Assembly (NCBI GenBank): GCA_949752795.1 | Contig: OX457060.1 | Span: 105,536,949 to 105,600,948, forward strand | Origin: Hyperoodon ampullatus | Taxonomy: Eukaryota; Chordata; Mammalia; Artiodactyla; Ziphiidae | Direction of reading: 5' to 3' | Length of the DNA stretch: 64,000 bases | In this document: piece by piece, positions 1-11,604 of the stretch | Layout of the letters: each line of letters opens with the position of its first letter | Position numbering within the stretch: position 1 is the first letter of the stretch | Made by a program: the position numbers and the translations under genes | The notes under the pieces: generated by a model | The model's database searches: none | The model's input: the letters and a program-made list of their open reading frames with translations, nothing else | What the model was told of the DNA's origin: nothing

Positions 1-1262
1 ATTTGTTTTTGTTTTTTGGGTTTTTTTTTTTTTTTATGATAACCATTCTGACATGTGTGAGGTGATATTTCACTGTGGTTTCGATTTGCATTTCCCTGAT
101 TATTAGTAATGTTGAGCATCTTTTCATGTGTCTGTTGGTGACCTGTATGTCTTGTTTGGAAAAATGTCTATTCAGATCCTCTGCCCATTTTTAAAAAATT
201 AATTAATTAATTAATTTGTTTGTTTGTTTGGTTTTGGCTGTGTTGGCTCTTCATTTCTGTGTGAGGGCTTTCTCTAGTTGCGGCAGGCAGGCATCACTCT
301 TCATGGCGGTGCACGGGCCTCTCACTATCGTGACCTCTCTTGTTGTGGAGCACAGGCTCCAGACGCACAGGTTCAGTAGTTGTGGCTCACGGGCCTAGTT
401 GCTCCACGGCATGTGGGATCTTCCCATACCAGGGCTCGAACCCATGTCCCCTGCATTAGCAGGCAGATTGTCAACCACTGCACCACCAGGGAAGCCCCTC
501 TGCCCATTTTTTAATCAGGCTGTTTGTCTTTTTTGATGCTGAGTTGTATGACTTCTTTGTATATTTGGGATATTAACCTCTTATTGGATACATAGTTTGC
601 AAATATCTTTTCCCATTCAGTAGATAGCCTTTTTGTTTTGTTGATGGCTTCCTTCACTGTGCAAAAGCTTTTTAGTTTGATATAGTCCCATTTGTTTATT
701 TTTGCTTTTGTTTCCCTTGCCTGAAGAGACATATCCCCTTAAAAATATTACTAAGACTGATGTCAAAGAGCGTACTGTTTGTTTTCTTCTAGAAGTTTTA
801 TGGTTTCAGGTCTTACATTTAAGGCTTTAATCTGTTTTGAATTTATTTTCATGTATGGTGTGAGAAAGTAGCTCAGTTTTATTCTTTTACATATAGCTGT
901 CCAGTTTTTCCAACATCACGTATTGAAGAGGCTGTCTTTTCCCCATTGCATATTCTTGCCTTGTTTGTTGTAGATTAATTGCTCATGTAAGTGTGGGTTC
1001 ATTCCTGGGCTGTCTATTCTATTCCACTGATCTATGTGTCTGTTTTTTGCCAGTACCATACTGTTTTGATTACATCAGCTTTGTATTATAGTTTGAAATC
1101 AGGGAGTGTGATATCTCCAGCTTTGTCCTTTTTTCTCAAGGTTGCTTTGGCTATTCAGGGTCTTTTGCATTTCCATATAAATTTTAGAATTATTTGTTCT
1201 AGTTCTGTGAAAAATAACATGGGTATTTTGATAATGATTGCATTGAATCTGTAGATTGCCTT
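1..1262 (-). mobile_element. L1 LINE fragment, 3' part of ORF2, antisense
   Basis: On the minus strand this reads as the C-terminal part of L1 ORF2p. The peptide from 732 down to 511 contains [14 protein letters not shown] and [13 protein letters not shown], which align with the same region of the better preserved L1s at 49.9 and 55.5 kb. The L1 5' truncation point is near 1262, after the stretch that corresponds to 'RFNAIPIK' in the 49-kb copy. The 3' end runs off, or ends in, the T-rich sequence at the left edge of the window. The fragment is decayed and was later split by a SINE at 193-496. It is a dead copy and not a gene. Confidence 0.9.
193..496 (-). mobile_element. CHR-type tRNA-Glu SINE inserted in L1
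   Basis: Antisense copy of the CHR SINE: the tRNA-like head ends at about 496 (ACCACCAGGGAAGCC) and the tail appears on the plus strand as AATTAATT/TTTG simple repeats at 193-230. A 15-bp TSD, CCTCTGCCCATTTTT, is present at 178-192 and 497-511. Removing the SINE and one TSD copy restores continuous L1 ORF2 sequence, so it entered after the L1. Box A and box B regions are recognisable but mutated. Confidence 0.92.
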
Positions 1263-1434
1263 ATCTTTTTTATCTTAAATATAGTTTTAAGAACAAAAAA
1301 ATTATTCTAGCTTAGATTTGACCTGTTATTTGAACCTTTAAAACCTGTTTATTTTACTTTTCAAGTTTGCATTTGCTTTTTCAGTATTTTAAATATGTTA
1401 TGCCCTGTACTGTTTAAGGGAGGAATTTTTTTCC
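1263..1434. other. AT-rich spacer, no feature recognised
   Basis: Low-complexity AT-rich DNA between the L1 break and the next repeat. No coding potential or recognisable repeat seen. Confidence 0.5.
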
Positions 1435-1956
1435 TCTACCCTTCTAGGTTCTTTTGGCTGGCCTAATAATTTAATTGACATAAGACAGATTAACAGTAGA
1501 AAAATTTAATTTCATACATACAGGAGCCTTACATATACATGAAAGGCTTCAAGTGAGTCAGACCATTGAGGCTTAAATGCCACCCTGAGCTGAGAAGAAG
1601 GGGTAGATCTCTGTGGCTTCAAAGGGAAAGAAGACAATTCGCAGGAAGATGGGAAGAACAAATGTTTGCTAAGCAAATGTTTGTCATGCCGTGCAGAGAC
1701 AATGGGACACAGAGAGGAATTTGAATAAACAAACCCTGCTGAGCTCCCCACAGCTTACCACACCTAGCCTACACTCTTTGTAGTTATCTCTGGTGATAGC
1801 TCTCTTCCTCAACCATACCCTTTTTCTAAATTCTTTATGGCAGTTCAGGGGGAAGTAAAAATCTCTTCCTGGGTTTTCTGGACCTTGATTGTCTTCAGCT
1901 CAAAATAATTCACATGCCAAAGTGGCACATTTTGGTGTGTCCTATTCTGCTCCCCT
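1435..1956. repeat. Ancient LTR-like interspersed repeat, family not assigned
   Basis: The order of phrases here (TTAATTTCATACATACAGGAGCC, then CTCCACAGCTTA, then TCAAAATAATTCACATGCCAA) matches a repeat I recall as common in mammals, probably an LTR or an internal segment of an old retroelement. I cannot name the family or its ends. It contains a short palindromic direct repeat (CAAATGTTTGCTAAGCAAA, 1661-1679). No coding capacity is seen. Confidence 0.35.
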
Positions 1957-2080
1957 TCAACTGTAACATCTATGAGTGCAGGTATTATATCCTTTTGGAT
2001 CACAGATATATTCCCAGTGCCTAGTACATTGTATGGCACATAGTAGGTTCTCAATATTTGTTGTATACATAAGTGAGTGA
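1957..2080 (+). mobile_element. L2 LINE 3' end
   Basis: Decayed L2 3' end in sense orientation. It shows the typical run 'CCAGTGCCTAGTACA', 'GGCACATAGTAGGTTCTCAATA' in shorter matching blocks, and the TTTGTTG terminus. Mammal-wide old repeat, noncoding. Confidence 0.75.
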
Positions 2081-2099
2081 ACAGTATAATTCAACAGTG

Positions 2100-2440
2100 C
2101 CAAAATCTAAAAATCATAATTGGAAAAATTATTCCCAAGAATAATAATAACTAAGTTTTTTAGTTCTTATTATGCAGTAGGCACTAATATTAGGACAGTT
2201 ATATATTTTTACCTTATCTCTATATCTATAGGTAGATCTAGATACATAGATAGAAATATAGATTGGTCCTTACAGATGCCTATTGAGTATTATTATCTTC
2301 ATTTTGCTTATGAGACAAGTAGGTATACAAAATTTAAATAATTTTGCCCAATCACAAAGCTGGAAAATGATAACTGGAAATGAACACAGAGGAGTATGAT
2401 TCCAGAACCCAAATTCTTAATCATCATGCAAGACTTTCTC
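2100..2440 (-). mobile_element. MIR SINE, antisense, with internal TAGA-like insert
   Basis: Reverse complement of the MIR core and 3' part. 'TTATTATCTTCATTTTGCTTATGAGACAAG' (in pieces) and 'TTGCCCAATCACAAAGCTGG' correspond to the MIR 'ATTTTACAGATGAGGAAACTGAG' and 'CAAGGTCACACAGCT' regions. A TCTA/TAGA-rich stretch at about 2212-2262 interrupts it. Confidence 0.65.
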
Positions 2441-3680
2441 TTAAATAAGCACTGATTAAGTTTTCTTTATGTCTTACATTTTAGGAAGAGGCTATAAAAT
2501 AACAAAATAATGTTATTAATGCTGTTGTTAGAGCATTAATAGATTTTCTCATTATACTATCATATGTAAATCTATTAAAATATAGATGCAGAAACCTAGA
2601 TTTTCCTAGACCTTAAAATAATCCATGGTTTAAAAAAAAAGACACATATTGCTGTACTAATTATTTTAGGTTTTTCAAGAACTCCTTAATTAATACTTCA
2701 TGAAATAAGCAGTACTTCCACATCTTAATAGAATTAATGTACCCTTAAAATATGCAACTTTTAACCAGAGAAGTGAAGTGACATTAAGAAATGTCTGCTT
2801 AATTTAGTTGTTAATTCTTTTGTTATATTTTTATTTCAACAAATATTCATAGATGGTATGTCCCTCTGAGAAGACCACTCAATGGGTGTGACATTTGGTC
2901 CACAGCCTAATGAAGTGTTGCAGTGCTTCATGACCAGCTCTTTTATTCCTTATTCATAGGGGAGAGGGGTAATTATTTTATTCCAGTACATGTCACAGTG
3001 CCAGGTTAGTGCCACTGCACCATGGAATGTTCTAGCACTACTCACTTCCTGGGCTTGGATAAAACTTTTACCTTCAAAATCTCATGTCCTGATGTTTACT
3101 CCTCATCACTAGTCTAAATATGCTACATGTAAAGTAAGTTTGCTCAAAGAGAGCCTTTTTTTTCTTCATTCCTGTTTGCCAGCCTCATTTGGCTTCAGCC
3201 AAATACATCAGATGTGCTGTAATAATTTTAAACTTATACTTATCCAAATGTACAACTCCATCCTCCTCATGCACATAAATTTCCTCCCCCCCCAAATTTA
3301 AGCTATTTATTCTTCTTATATCCATGCAGGAGAGGGAGAGACTTTAAAATCCCATCCATATTCAGAGATGAGCCTGTTCTCTGATTCAGACAGATTGTTT
3401 TTACACTCTTTCTCCAGAACACTGAAGGGGTACTTATTTTATATTTGCATATTGACACAAGCTATTCTGGTGATTTTCTCAGAAGAAAGGAATTATACAA
3501 GCACAGATTCTTTCCAATGGAGAGAAACCTGTTAGCACTGTTATAGAACACTTCTCCAGTTTAGAAAAACCAGCGCTTCTTCAACTTAATAAAGGAAAAA
3601 ATACAGGGTTTTCTGTCTCCTTTCACTGTCATGCACCCCAGTGCATACTTTTGTAGTAGATTTCTACTGTTGGTTTTGTC
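2441..3680. other. No feature recognised
   Basis: AT-rich single-copy-looking DNA. Several open stretches shorter than 60 codons, with no family resemblance. No promoter, RNA gene or repeat that I can support. Confidence 0.5.
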
Positions 3681-3797
3681 TTTTTTTTTTTTGGCCTCAC
3701 AGCATGCAGGATCTTAGCTCCCAGAACAGGGATGGAACCCATGCCCCCTGCAGTGGAAGCTCAGAGTCTTAACCACTGGACCACCAGGGAAGTCCCC
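3681..3797 (-). mobile_element. Old tRNA-derived artiodactyl SINE, truncated
   Basis: Antisense SINE with a T12 tail at 3681-3692, then the box B region (GGGATGGAACCCATG) and the tRNA head (AACCACTGGACCACCAGGGAAGTCCC). It is only about 117 bp and more diverged than the CHR copies at 38.4 and 53.6 kb, so it belongs to an older or different tRNA-Glu SINE subfamily. The flanks share only an imperfect TTNTGTCTTT, a poor TSD. Confidence 0.8.
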
Positions 3798-3804
3798 ATT
3801 CTGT

Positions 3805-4515
3805 CTTTAAAATGCATCTAAAATGCAACTACTCCTCACCATCTTTGCCCCCAGCAACCTGTTATAAACCACTATAATCTCCCACCTAGATTATTTCAAT
3901 ATATGGTAACTATTCTCCCTGCTTTTACCCATGCTCTCCGTACTGTCTATTCTCAACACAGAGTGACTGTTTTAAAACTTATGTCAGATGATTTCACTTC
4001 TCTGCTCACTAATTTCCAATCTCATTCAGAGGAAAAGTCAAAGTTCTTACACTGCTTTGGGAGTCCCTCCATGATCTAACATTTCCTTCCACTCTCATCC
4101 TCCCCTACACCCCTCCAGCCACACTGGCTTTTGAGCTGTTCTGCAGCCAGACAAGTTCCAACTCAAGACCTTTACACTTGCTATTCCCACTTCCTGGAAC
4201 AATCTTCCTCCTGATATACATAGTCTTCATTTTCTCATGTCCATGTGTTAATAGTTTTTAATCAAATATTCCTTTCTCAGTGAGGCCTTCCTGAGCACCC
4301 TATTTTAAATTTTATCTTACCCTAATATTCCCAATCTTATTTGGTGTTTTCTTTCTGTGGAACACTAATTGCCATCTAATATACCCATATCACTTATTTA
4401 TTTTATTATCTATCTCCCCCAACTAGAATGTAAGCTGATGAGGGCAGGGTTTTTTACTTTGTTTTTGTTTATTTGGTTCACTGATATCTGCTTATTTCCT
4501 AGAACAGTGCAAAAG
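3805..4515 (+). mobile_element. L2 LINE, 3' coding and 3'UTR part
   Basis: Sense L2. It runs through the end of the RT-derived ORF (TGATCTAACATTTCC, CCAGCCACACTGGCTTTTGAG, ACACTTGCTATTCCC) into the 3' region (CCCCCAACTAGAATGTAAGC, GAGGGCAGGG, CCTAGAACAGTGC). The characteristic block order is intact over about 700 bp, but many indels remove any ORF. Confidence 0.88.
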
Positions 4516-4603
4516 AGACTATACATTTGTTAAACAAATGTAACAACAAACGTTACTATTTGGTCTTAAACTGAGCAGAGGGGAGAAATAATCCTATAAA
4601 GAG

Positions 4604-4611
4604 AATATATG

Positions 4612-4660
<49 letters not shown>
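4604..4660. repeat. (TA)n microsatellite
   Basis: Nearly pure TA dinucleotide run with a short TATG start. Likely polymorphic. Short ORFs encoding IYIYIY on both strands are artefacts of it. Confidence 0.95.
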
Positions 4661-4662
<2 letters not shown>

Positions 4663-5629
4663 TCCATGGAAGACTCCTTCCATAACTAAACATGATAGTA
4701 AATTCAGCAGATTTTTAACCAACCAAAAATTAGTGATGAAGACAACTTGGCTAATGAGAAAATGTTTATGTGTATGCAGGAACAAGAAGGTTTACCAGAA
4801 CAACAAAGGAAAATAAATTAGATGTCAATGAACTGGACAGCCAGTCTTATATCTGATTACTATTACAAAAACAACTTTTTCCACTTCCTGATTTGGGCAC
4901 CTTTATATTCTGTATCCTAATACTGAATTACAGACTTGCATTTAATTAGATAATAAATTCTATACATTTACACTTCCTGTAAAATAAGGGACCATTATCT
5001 TGACCTGTTTGACTTAATCTGCCAAGATTCTGACCAAAGCCTGTAACATTTTGACATTACATTTTGCAAAAAGCTTTTATATATTGAACCTTCATCAAAT
5101 TGAATAATATATGTGCAGAGACTGGAAATATGTACTTTGCTCAGTATACTGTTATTAACATAACTGGCCTAGCATCAAAAATTATGAGAAGAGTTACATT
5201 TTAAAACACATAGGTATTAAACAGACAACTCTTTCATCTCAGTCACCAATAGTTTATATGTTTTTCTGTGTATGTGATTCCATCAAGAATTTATATGGGA
5301 AAAGCTAATCAGTAAAGAAGTAATGGGAATTGTTGGTGCCTAAAATAGGATTAGTAAAAGAGGAAGTCTAATAATATAATTGCTTTCAGGAAAAAAAAAA
5401 AGGATAAGTACTATGCTAAAATAAGTAGGAAAGAGTTAATTAAGAAGCCAAACTTGGAAGAACACTATGGGACAGGAGGATTATGATAAGGCTTATCTCA
5501 AGGCAATACCACAAGTGGGAGAAAATAAAAAGAAATAAAATTCACATACCAATATCATCTTATAGACTGACAGCCTACACACAAAATTACAATGCACTCC
5601 CGTGAAAAAATAATTTAAAATATAATGCA
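4661..5629. other. No feature recognised
   Basis: AT-rich DNA up to the left break of the inverted L1. It has an A11 run near 5391 and scattered purine-rich stretches. No gene or assignable repeat. Confidence 0.5.
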
Positions 5630-6247
5630 TATTTTATTCTTTTTGTTGCAATGGTAAATGGGAGTGTTTCCTTAATTTCTCTTTCAGATTTTTCATCATT
5701 AGTGTATAGGAATGCAAGAGATATCTGTGCATTAATTTTGTATCCTGCTACTTCACCAAATTCATTGATTAGCTCTAGTAGTTTTCTGGTAGCATCTTTA
5801 GGATTCTCTATATACAGTATCATTTCATCTGCAAACAGTCACATCTTTACTTCTTCTTTTCCAATTTGGATTCTTTTTATTTCTTTTTCTTCTCTGATTG
5901 TTGTGGCTAAAATTTCCAAAACTTTGTTGAATAATAGTAATGAGAGTGGACAAACTTGTCTTGTTCCTGATTGTACAGTAAATGGTTTCAGTTTTTCACC
6001 ATTGAGAACAATGTTAGCTGTGGGTTTGTCATATATGGCCTTTATTATGTTGAGGTAAGTTCCCTCTATGCCTACTTTCTGGAGGTTTTTTATCATAAAT
6101 GGGTGTTGAATTTTGTCAAAAGCTTTTTCTGCATCTATTGAGATGATCACATGGCTTTCCTCCTTCAGTTTGATAATATGGTTTATTACATTGATTGATT
6201 TGCATATATTGAAGAATCCTTGCATTCCTGGCATAAACCCCACTGAT
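5630..6247 (-). mobile_element. L1 ORF2 RT segment, inverted 5' part of a twin-primed L1
   Basis: On the minus strand this encodes the middle of the L1 reverse transcriptase: [21 protein letters not shown], then [29 protein letters not shown] and GKEEV, followed by the catalytic region and [22 protein letters not shown]. At the active site (5824-5835) the usual FADD reads FADE, so a catalytic aspartate is lost. A frameshift separates the two halves. The 5' end of this segment abuts the sense segment at 6248. Its 3' end at 5630 maps just upstream of where the sense segment begins, the hallmark of twin priming. Confidence 0.93.
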
Positions 6248-8103
6248 ACCTACCTAAGGAGACAAAAGACCTGTATGTAGAAAACTATAAGACACTGATG
6301 AAAGAAATCAAAGATGATACAAACAGATGGAGAAGTATACCATGTTCTTGGATTAAAAGAATCAACATTGTGAAAATGACTACACTACCCAAAGCAATCT
6401 ACTGATTCACTGCAATCCCCATCAAACTACCAATGCATTTTTCTCAGAACTAGAACAAAAAATTTCACAAGTTGTATGGAAACACAAAAGACCCCGAATA
6501 ACCAAAGCAATCTTGAGAGAGAAAAATGGAGCTGGAGGAATCAGGCTCCCTGACTTCAGACTATAATACAAAGCTACAGTAATCAAGACAGTATGGTACT
6601 GGCACAAAAACAGAAATATAGATCAATGGGACAGGATAGAAAGCCCAGAGATAAACCCACACACATATGGTCACCTTATTTTTGATAAAGGAGGCAAGAA
6701 TATACAATGGAGAAAATACAGCCTCTTCAATAAGTGGTGCTGGGAAAACTGGACAGCTACATGTAAAAGAATGAATTTAGAACATTCCCTAACACCATAC
6801 ACAAAAATAAACTCAAAATGGATTAAAGACCTAAATTTAAGACCAGACACTATAAAACCCTTAGAGGAAAACAGGCAGAACACTCTATGACATAAATCAC
6901 AGCAAGATCCTTTTTGAACCACCTCCTAGAGAAATGGAAATAAAAACAAAAATAAACAAATGGGACCTAATGAAACTTAAAAGCTTCTGCACAGCAAAGG
7001 AAACCATAAACAAGACAAAAAGACAACCCTCAGAATGGGAGAAAATATTTGCAATGGAAGCAACAGACAAAGAATTAATCTCCAAAATTTACAAGCAGCT
7101 CATGCAGCTCAATATCTAAAAAAGAAACAATCCAATCCAAAATGGTCAGAAGACCTAAATAGACATTTCTCCAAAGAAGATATTCAGATTGCCAACAAAC
7201 ACATGAAAAGATGGTCAACATCACTAATCATTAGAGAAGTGCAAACCAAAACTACAATGAGGTATCACCTCACACCAGTCAGAATGACCATCATCACAAA
7301 ATCTACAAACAATAAATGCTGGAGAGGGTGTGGAGAAAAGGGAACCCTCTTGCACTGTTGCTGGGAATGTAAATTGATACAGCCACTATGGAGAACATTG
7401 TGGAGGTTCCTTAAAAAACTAAAAAAGAATTATCATTCGACCCAGCAGTCCCTCTACTGGGCATATACCCTGAGAAAACCATAATTTAAAAAGGGACATA
7501 TACCACAATGTTCATTTCAGCTCTATTTACAGTAGCCAGGACATGGAAGCAACCCAAGTGTCCATTGACAGATGAGTGGATAAAGAAGATGTGGCACATA
7601 TATACAGTGGAGTATTACTCAGCCATAAAAATAAATGAAATTGAGTTTTTTTGTAGTGAGGTTGTTGGACCTAGAGTCTGTCATACAGAGTGAAGTAATT
7701 CAGAAAGAGAAAAACAAATACTGTATGCTAACACATATATATGGAATCTTAAAAAAAATTATTATGAAGAGCCTAGTGACAGGACAGGAATAAAGATGCA
7801 GACATACAGAATGGACTTGAGGACACGGGTAAGGAGAAGGGTAAGGTGGGACAAAATGAGAGAGTGGCATGGACTTATATACACTATCAAATGTAAAATA
7901 GATAGCTAGTGGGAAGCAGCCGCATAGCACAGGGAGATCAGCTTGGTGCTTTGTGACCACCTAGAGGGGTAGGATATGGAGTGTGGGAGGCAGAGGCAAG
8001 AGGGAGGGGATATGGGGATATATGTATATGTATAGCTGATTCACTTTGCTATAAAGCATAAACTAACATACCAATGTGAAACAATTATACTCCAATAAAG
8101 ATG

Positions 8104-8149
<46 letters not shown>
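6248..8149 (+). mobile_element. L1 ORF2 C-terminal part plus 3'UTR, sense part of the same L1
   Basis: Begins with ACCTACCTAAGG, about 11 nt downstream of the point in L1 where the inverted segment ends, and continues through the ORF2p C-terminus to the 3'UTR. Recognisable peptides include [19 protein letters not shown] (6934 on) and the cysteine-rich motif [18 protein letters not shown], with its C-x3-C-x7-H-x4-C spacing intact. Frameshifts break the frame. The 3'UTR ends with AATAAA at 8094-8099, followed by a TA-rich tail. A short shared TATAATG at both outer flanks is a possible TSD remnant. Confidence 0.93.
8105..8149. repeat. (TA)n microsatellite at L1 3' tail
   Basis: TA run directly following the L1 polyadenylation signal and probably grown from the original tail. 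Confidence 0.9.
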
Positions 8150-8399
8150 GGGAATTATGGTGGCTATATCTAGTCTCTACAGTGGGATACAAATATGTAA
8201 GCACATAAATGTAATGGTATAGTTTAGTAAAAGCCTGTGTTTGCAGCCAATTATATTTCAAGGATTGTGGCTATGATAATGCTGAAATCAAAAACAGAAT
8301 TATAAAATGACTAGGTAGAGAATAGGGTTTCTTGCTCACTTTCATCTCCAGGTACCTTTTAACCTTCTATTTACTGTTTTAAGATTTTAGCTTTTGTTT
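8150..8399. other. Spacer, no feature recognised
   Basis: AT-rich flank of the twin-primed L1. Nothing supported. Confidence 0.5.
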
Positions 8400-9440
8400 C
8401 ACTGCATTTCCATCCCCCATCTTCCTTCAGTCTAACCTGGTTTTATTCTGAGTGACGTCATTATGTGTGTGAATGACCCACCTAACAACTCTAGTCTCAG
8501 TTCCTTGACTTCCTCATCTTTAACCATCATTTTCTTTTCCCCGACCTCAGCCACCCACTCATATTTTCACACTCTGGACTTTTCAACATCAATAACTACT
8601 CTACATTAGAAATCTCCATTTTAGCATTCCATTTGCTGACCACCATATGCTTTTCTTCCATTTCACTTACAATTTTACCCACACTGCAACATCTAACCTC
8701 TATATGATTAATAACCCCACCAATTTTTCTTGATTCTGGTATTTTATTCTCCCCCACTTCACATCTTAAACCTTCTTAATCCAGTTTAGAATACATGTTT
8801 GGTCATTATAATCACTCCCTGAAAATAGCCTCAAATCTTTTGTCCTCTCTCTGTCATCCATGCCTTGCCAAACTTCAGACCAGGTTTAATCAAATTATTT
8901 GCTTTCTCTCTACTTTCTGTATAAGAAACTGAATATTGCTACACAACTCTTTCACAAATGGACAGCATATTTTCTTTTCCATTCATAAATTTCAACCTGA
9001 ATTGAATTCTCCATATTACTCTCAGTCTTACTACATTTCCCAAGTAAATCCACCTTCCTTTGCTCCAGCTCATATTCCACATCTTTTCCAATGTCCTCGA
9101 ACAAACCCGCACACACTCCTCTTACATTTTTTGTAAATGATTGCATACTTTATTGAGAAAATAGAAGTCATGAAAGATAACACCTTCATTATCCCACCTT
9201 CAAATCTACAAAAATCACCTCCTTACATGCCCATCTTCTGTATCTTTTATTTTTCCTGTTAGAATGGAATAGGTGGCATGACCTCATCAGTCAGATTGTG
9301 CTACAGATTCCAACTGCTCTCATCTTCTCAAGGGGTTTCCCTTTGCCTGCTGTACCAATTTCTCTCTTTCTTTTTAATTATTCTTAATTAGCCTAAAAAT
9401 ATGTTCCAGTAGCACTCATATTTAAAAAGCAAACTTTCTT
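8400..9440 (+). mobile_element. L2 LINE, endonuclease-region part
   Basis: Decayed sense L2 5' coding region. The run CAGTTCCTTGACTTCCTC, then CTCAGCCACCCACTC, then AATAACTACTCTAC and TGCTGACCACCAT follows the order of the L2 endonuclease domain. It continues on the far side of the insertion at 9441-10304, so the two L2 blocks are one element. ORFs here are all below about 70 codons and have no function. Confidence 0.75.
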
Positions 9441-10304
9441 GGTGGTGTGCTGAATTGGGCGATTGGGATTGACATGTATACACTGATGTGTATAAAATTG
9501 ATGACTAATAAGAACCTGCAGTATAAAAAACAAACAAACAAACAAAAAACAACTAATACTAAACTTTCTTTGGGTTAGTTGTATGGAAATATGTTAATAT
9601 AAATGTTTCAGACATCACATGAAATTTCTAAAAATCTTATATTTTCTGGTATAATGTTATGTCATAATTCTAGTTATTACTTTAAAATGTATATCTCAGA
9701 AATAACTAAATTTCCTTGTCAATTGCATTATTATGAACTTTCATCAAATCTTTAACCATGGTCATTTTTAATTCTTGTCATTTACAGACAGTTCTGGGTG
9801 TACTCTGATGCTTTCACAAAAATGTTCCTATAAAAGGGTTTCATCTTCAAGGAATTCATGGAAAAGACTCTGACAAGTACAGGTTTCTGGTAACTGACTG
9901 TGCTGCTGAACTGAATGAATAAGCATTTTCAGAACTCTAATGGAAAACTGATGAATTCATAAAAGTGCTAACAAAAGATCAAGATAAAAAAATTAATTAC
10001 ATGGGACTGAGTGAAATGATGAGGGTGATTATAATTTTTGTGACTTTCTGTTTGAATAAAAAAAAAAATCCCACAAGGACTCAAAGGTAAAAAATATACA
10101 GATCAATTTTCACTGCAAAGTAAAGGAGCTGTTACAGTGGAGGATTACTGGACTGAATGTCAATATTATGACATACTATGAGTGTGTTTCGTGTTTGGTA
10201 ATTGCAATCATTGTTGCTTTTGTTGTGGTCATCCATTTACAATGCTTGGTGTCAGTTTATTTATCTCTTGTAAAATTAATTAATTAATTAATTAATTATT
10301 TTTA
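9441..10304 (+). mobile_element. Composite retroinsertion: L1 3' end plus about 750 bp of non-L1 sequence (3' transduction-like)
   Basis: Flanked by a perfect 17-bp TSD, AAAAAGCAAACTTTCTT, at 9424-9440 and 10305-10321. The first ~105 bp are an L1 3' terminus (ATTGGGATTGACATGTATAC, AAGAACCTGCAGTATAAAAAAC) ending in an AAAC-type tail at about 9526-9549. Downstream, 9550-10270 is not L1 and has no long ORF; it ends in a second simple tail, (TTAA)n, at 10270-10303. L1, first tail, other sequence, second tail, all within one TSD, is the known layout of an L1 3' transduction. A template-switch chimera or processed transcript is the alternative. I do not recognise the source locus. Confidence 0.7.
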
Positions 10305-10321
10305 AAAAAGCAAACTTTCTT

Positions 10322-11564
10322 GACCCCACATTCTCTTCCAGGTACCATCTATTTTTCAGCTCATTTAAATAAATAGTAAGTAAAAAATTTTTTAACTTAT
10401 TTAATGAGTTGTTTACAGCTGCCATCTCCAGATCCTCATATTCCAATTCCAATTCAACTTCCTTCACTGTGGTTTCTAGCTACCCAAAATGATGGGGATT
10501 TTGCCTTGCAAGGTCACCAAAGAGCTATACATTCCCAAAATTCAATTGAATCTCTCCATTCTATTCTTAAATGATGGCTCAGTGGCATTAAAGATCTCAC
10601 CCCTCCTTCTTGAATACCTCTCTTCTCTTGGCTTCTATATCACTACACACTCCAAGGTTTCCTCCTGCTTCACCAGTCCTGTTTTTTCAGTCTTTTTGGC
10701 TGTCTCTTCTTCCTGTGACTACATGAAATTATTAGCTGGCATCAAGAAACTATCTGGAATCACCTATTATCTTTGTCTTATACTTTCTGCCAAGATGATC
10801 TTACAATATGAAATACCTTTATGCTGATTAGTTCTAAATCTGCATCTTCATCTAATACCTTTCCCCAGTTCCAAATTCCTATTCCCAACTGCCTAAATTC
10901 TAAATTCCTATAACAAACTATCCATTTTATATCTCCAACTTAGATGGTTTAAGCTAAGTTCCTCCAATATATCTCATCTCAAAAAGAAATTTTGCTCCCT
11001 CTTCCCCCAATACTGCTCTCCTTCAATCTTTAGCATCTCAGACTGACATACCATCTTTTTTTTTACTTATAAGCCTGGCTTTATTATTCCAGTGTCCTCA
11101 TCTTTTCATCTAATTTATCACCATATCATTTCAATTTTACCTCCTAATTATATCTCAATCTTCTCATTTCTACTTTTCTCCATCCTAGTTAAGCCATCAG
11201 CATCTCCTACCTGGACAACTGCAAGTCTCACTCTGGTCTCCCTGATTCCATTTTTATCTCACTATTGGCCAATTTCCATAGCTACAAAAATGGTTCTCTT
11301 TTAAAACATAAGTTGAATCATGTCATTTTTGTATGATATGGTTCCAGGAGTTCCTATTGTTCTTTGGGGGAAAAAATGGCTCCTGTCAAATTATTTTTAT
11401 CTCATAATATATCATTCTATCCCTCTGTCACATCTCACCATGCAACAGCTGCACTGGCTTCCTTTACTCTCCTCATTACTGCCAAGTTCTTTCCAGCTTC
11501 AGAGCTTTTCACTTGCTATTCCCGTGTCTAGCATTTCTCTTCCCCTGGCTCTTAACATGGCTAG

Positions 11565-11604
<40 letters not shown>

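Noticed and set aside
5651..6058. 135-codon plus-strand ORF
   Set aside because: Shadow of the antisense L1 RT segment.
10489..10827. 112-codon ORF as a host gene
   Set aside because: Its start and middle follow L2 RT wording; the frame is a remnant of the decayed L2.
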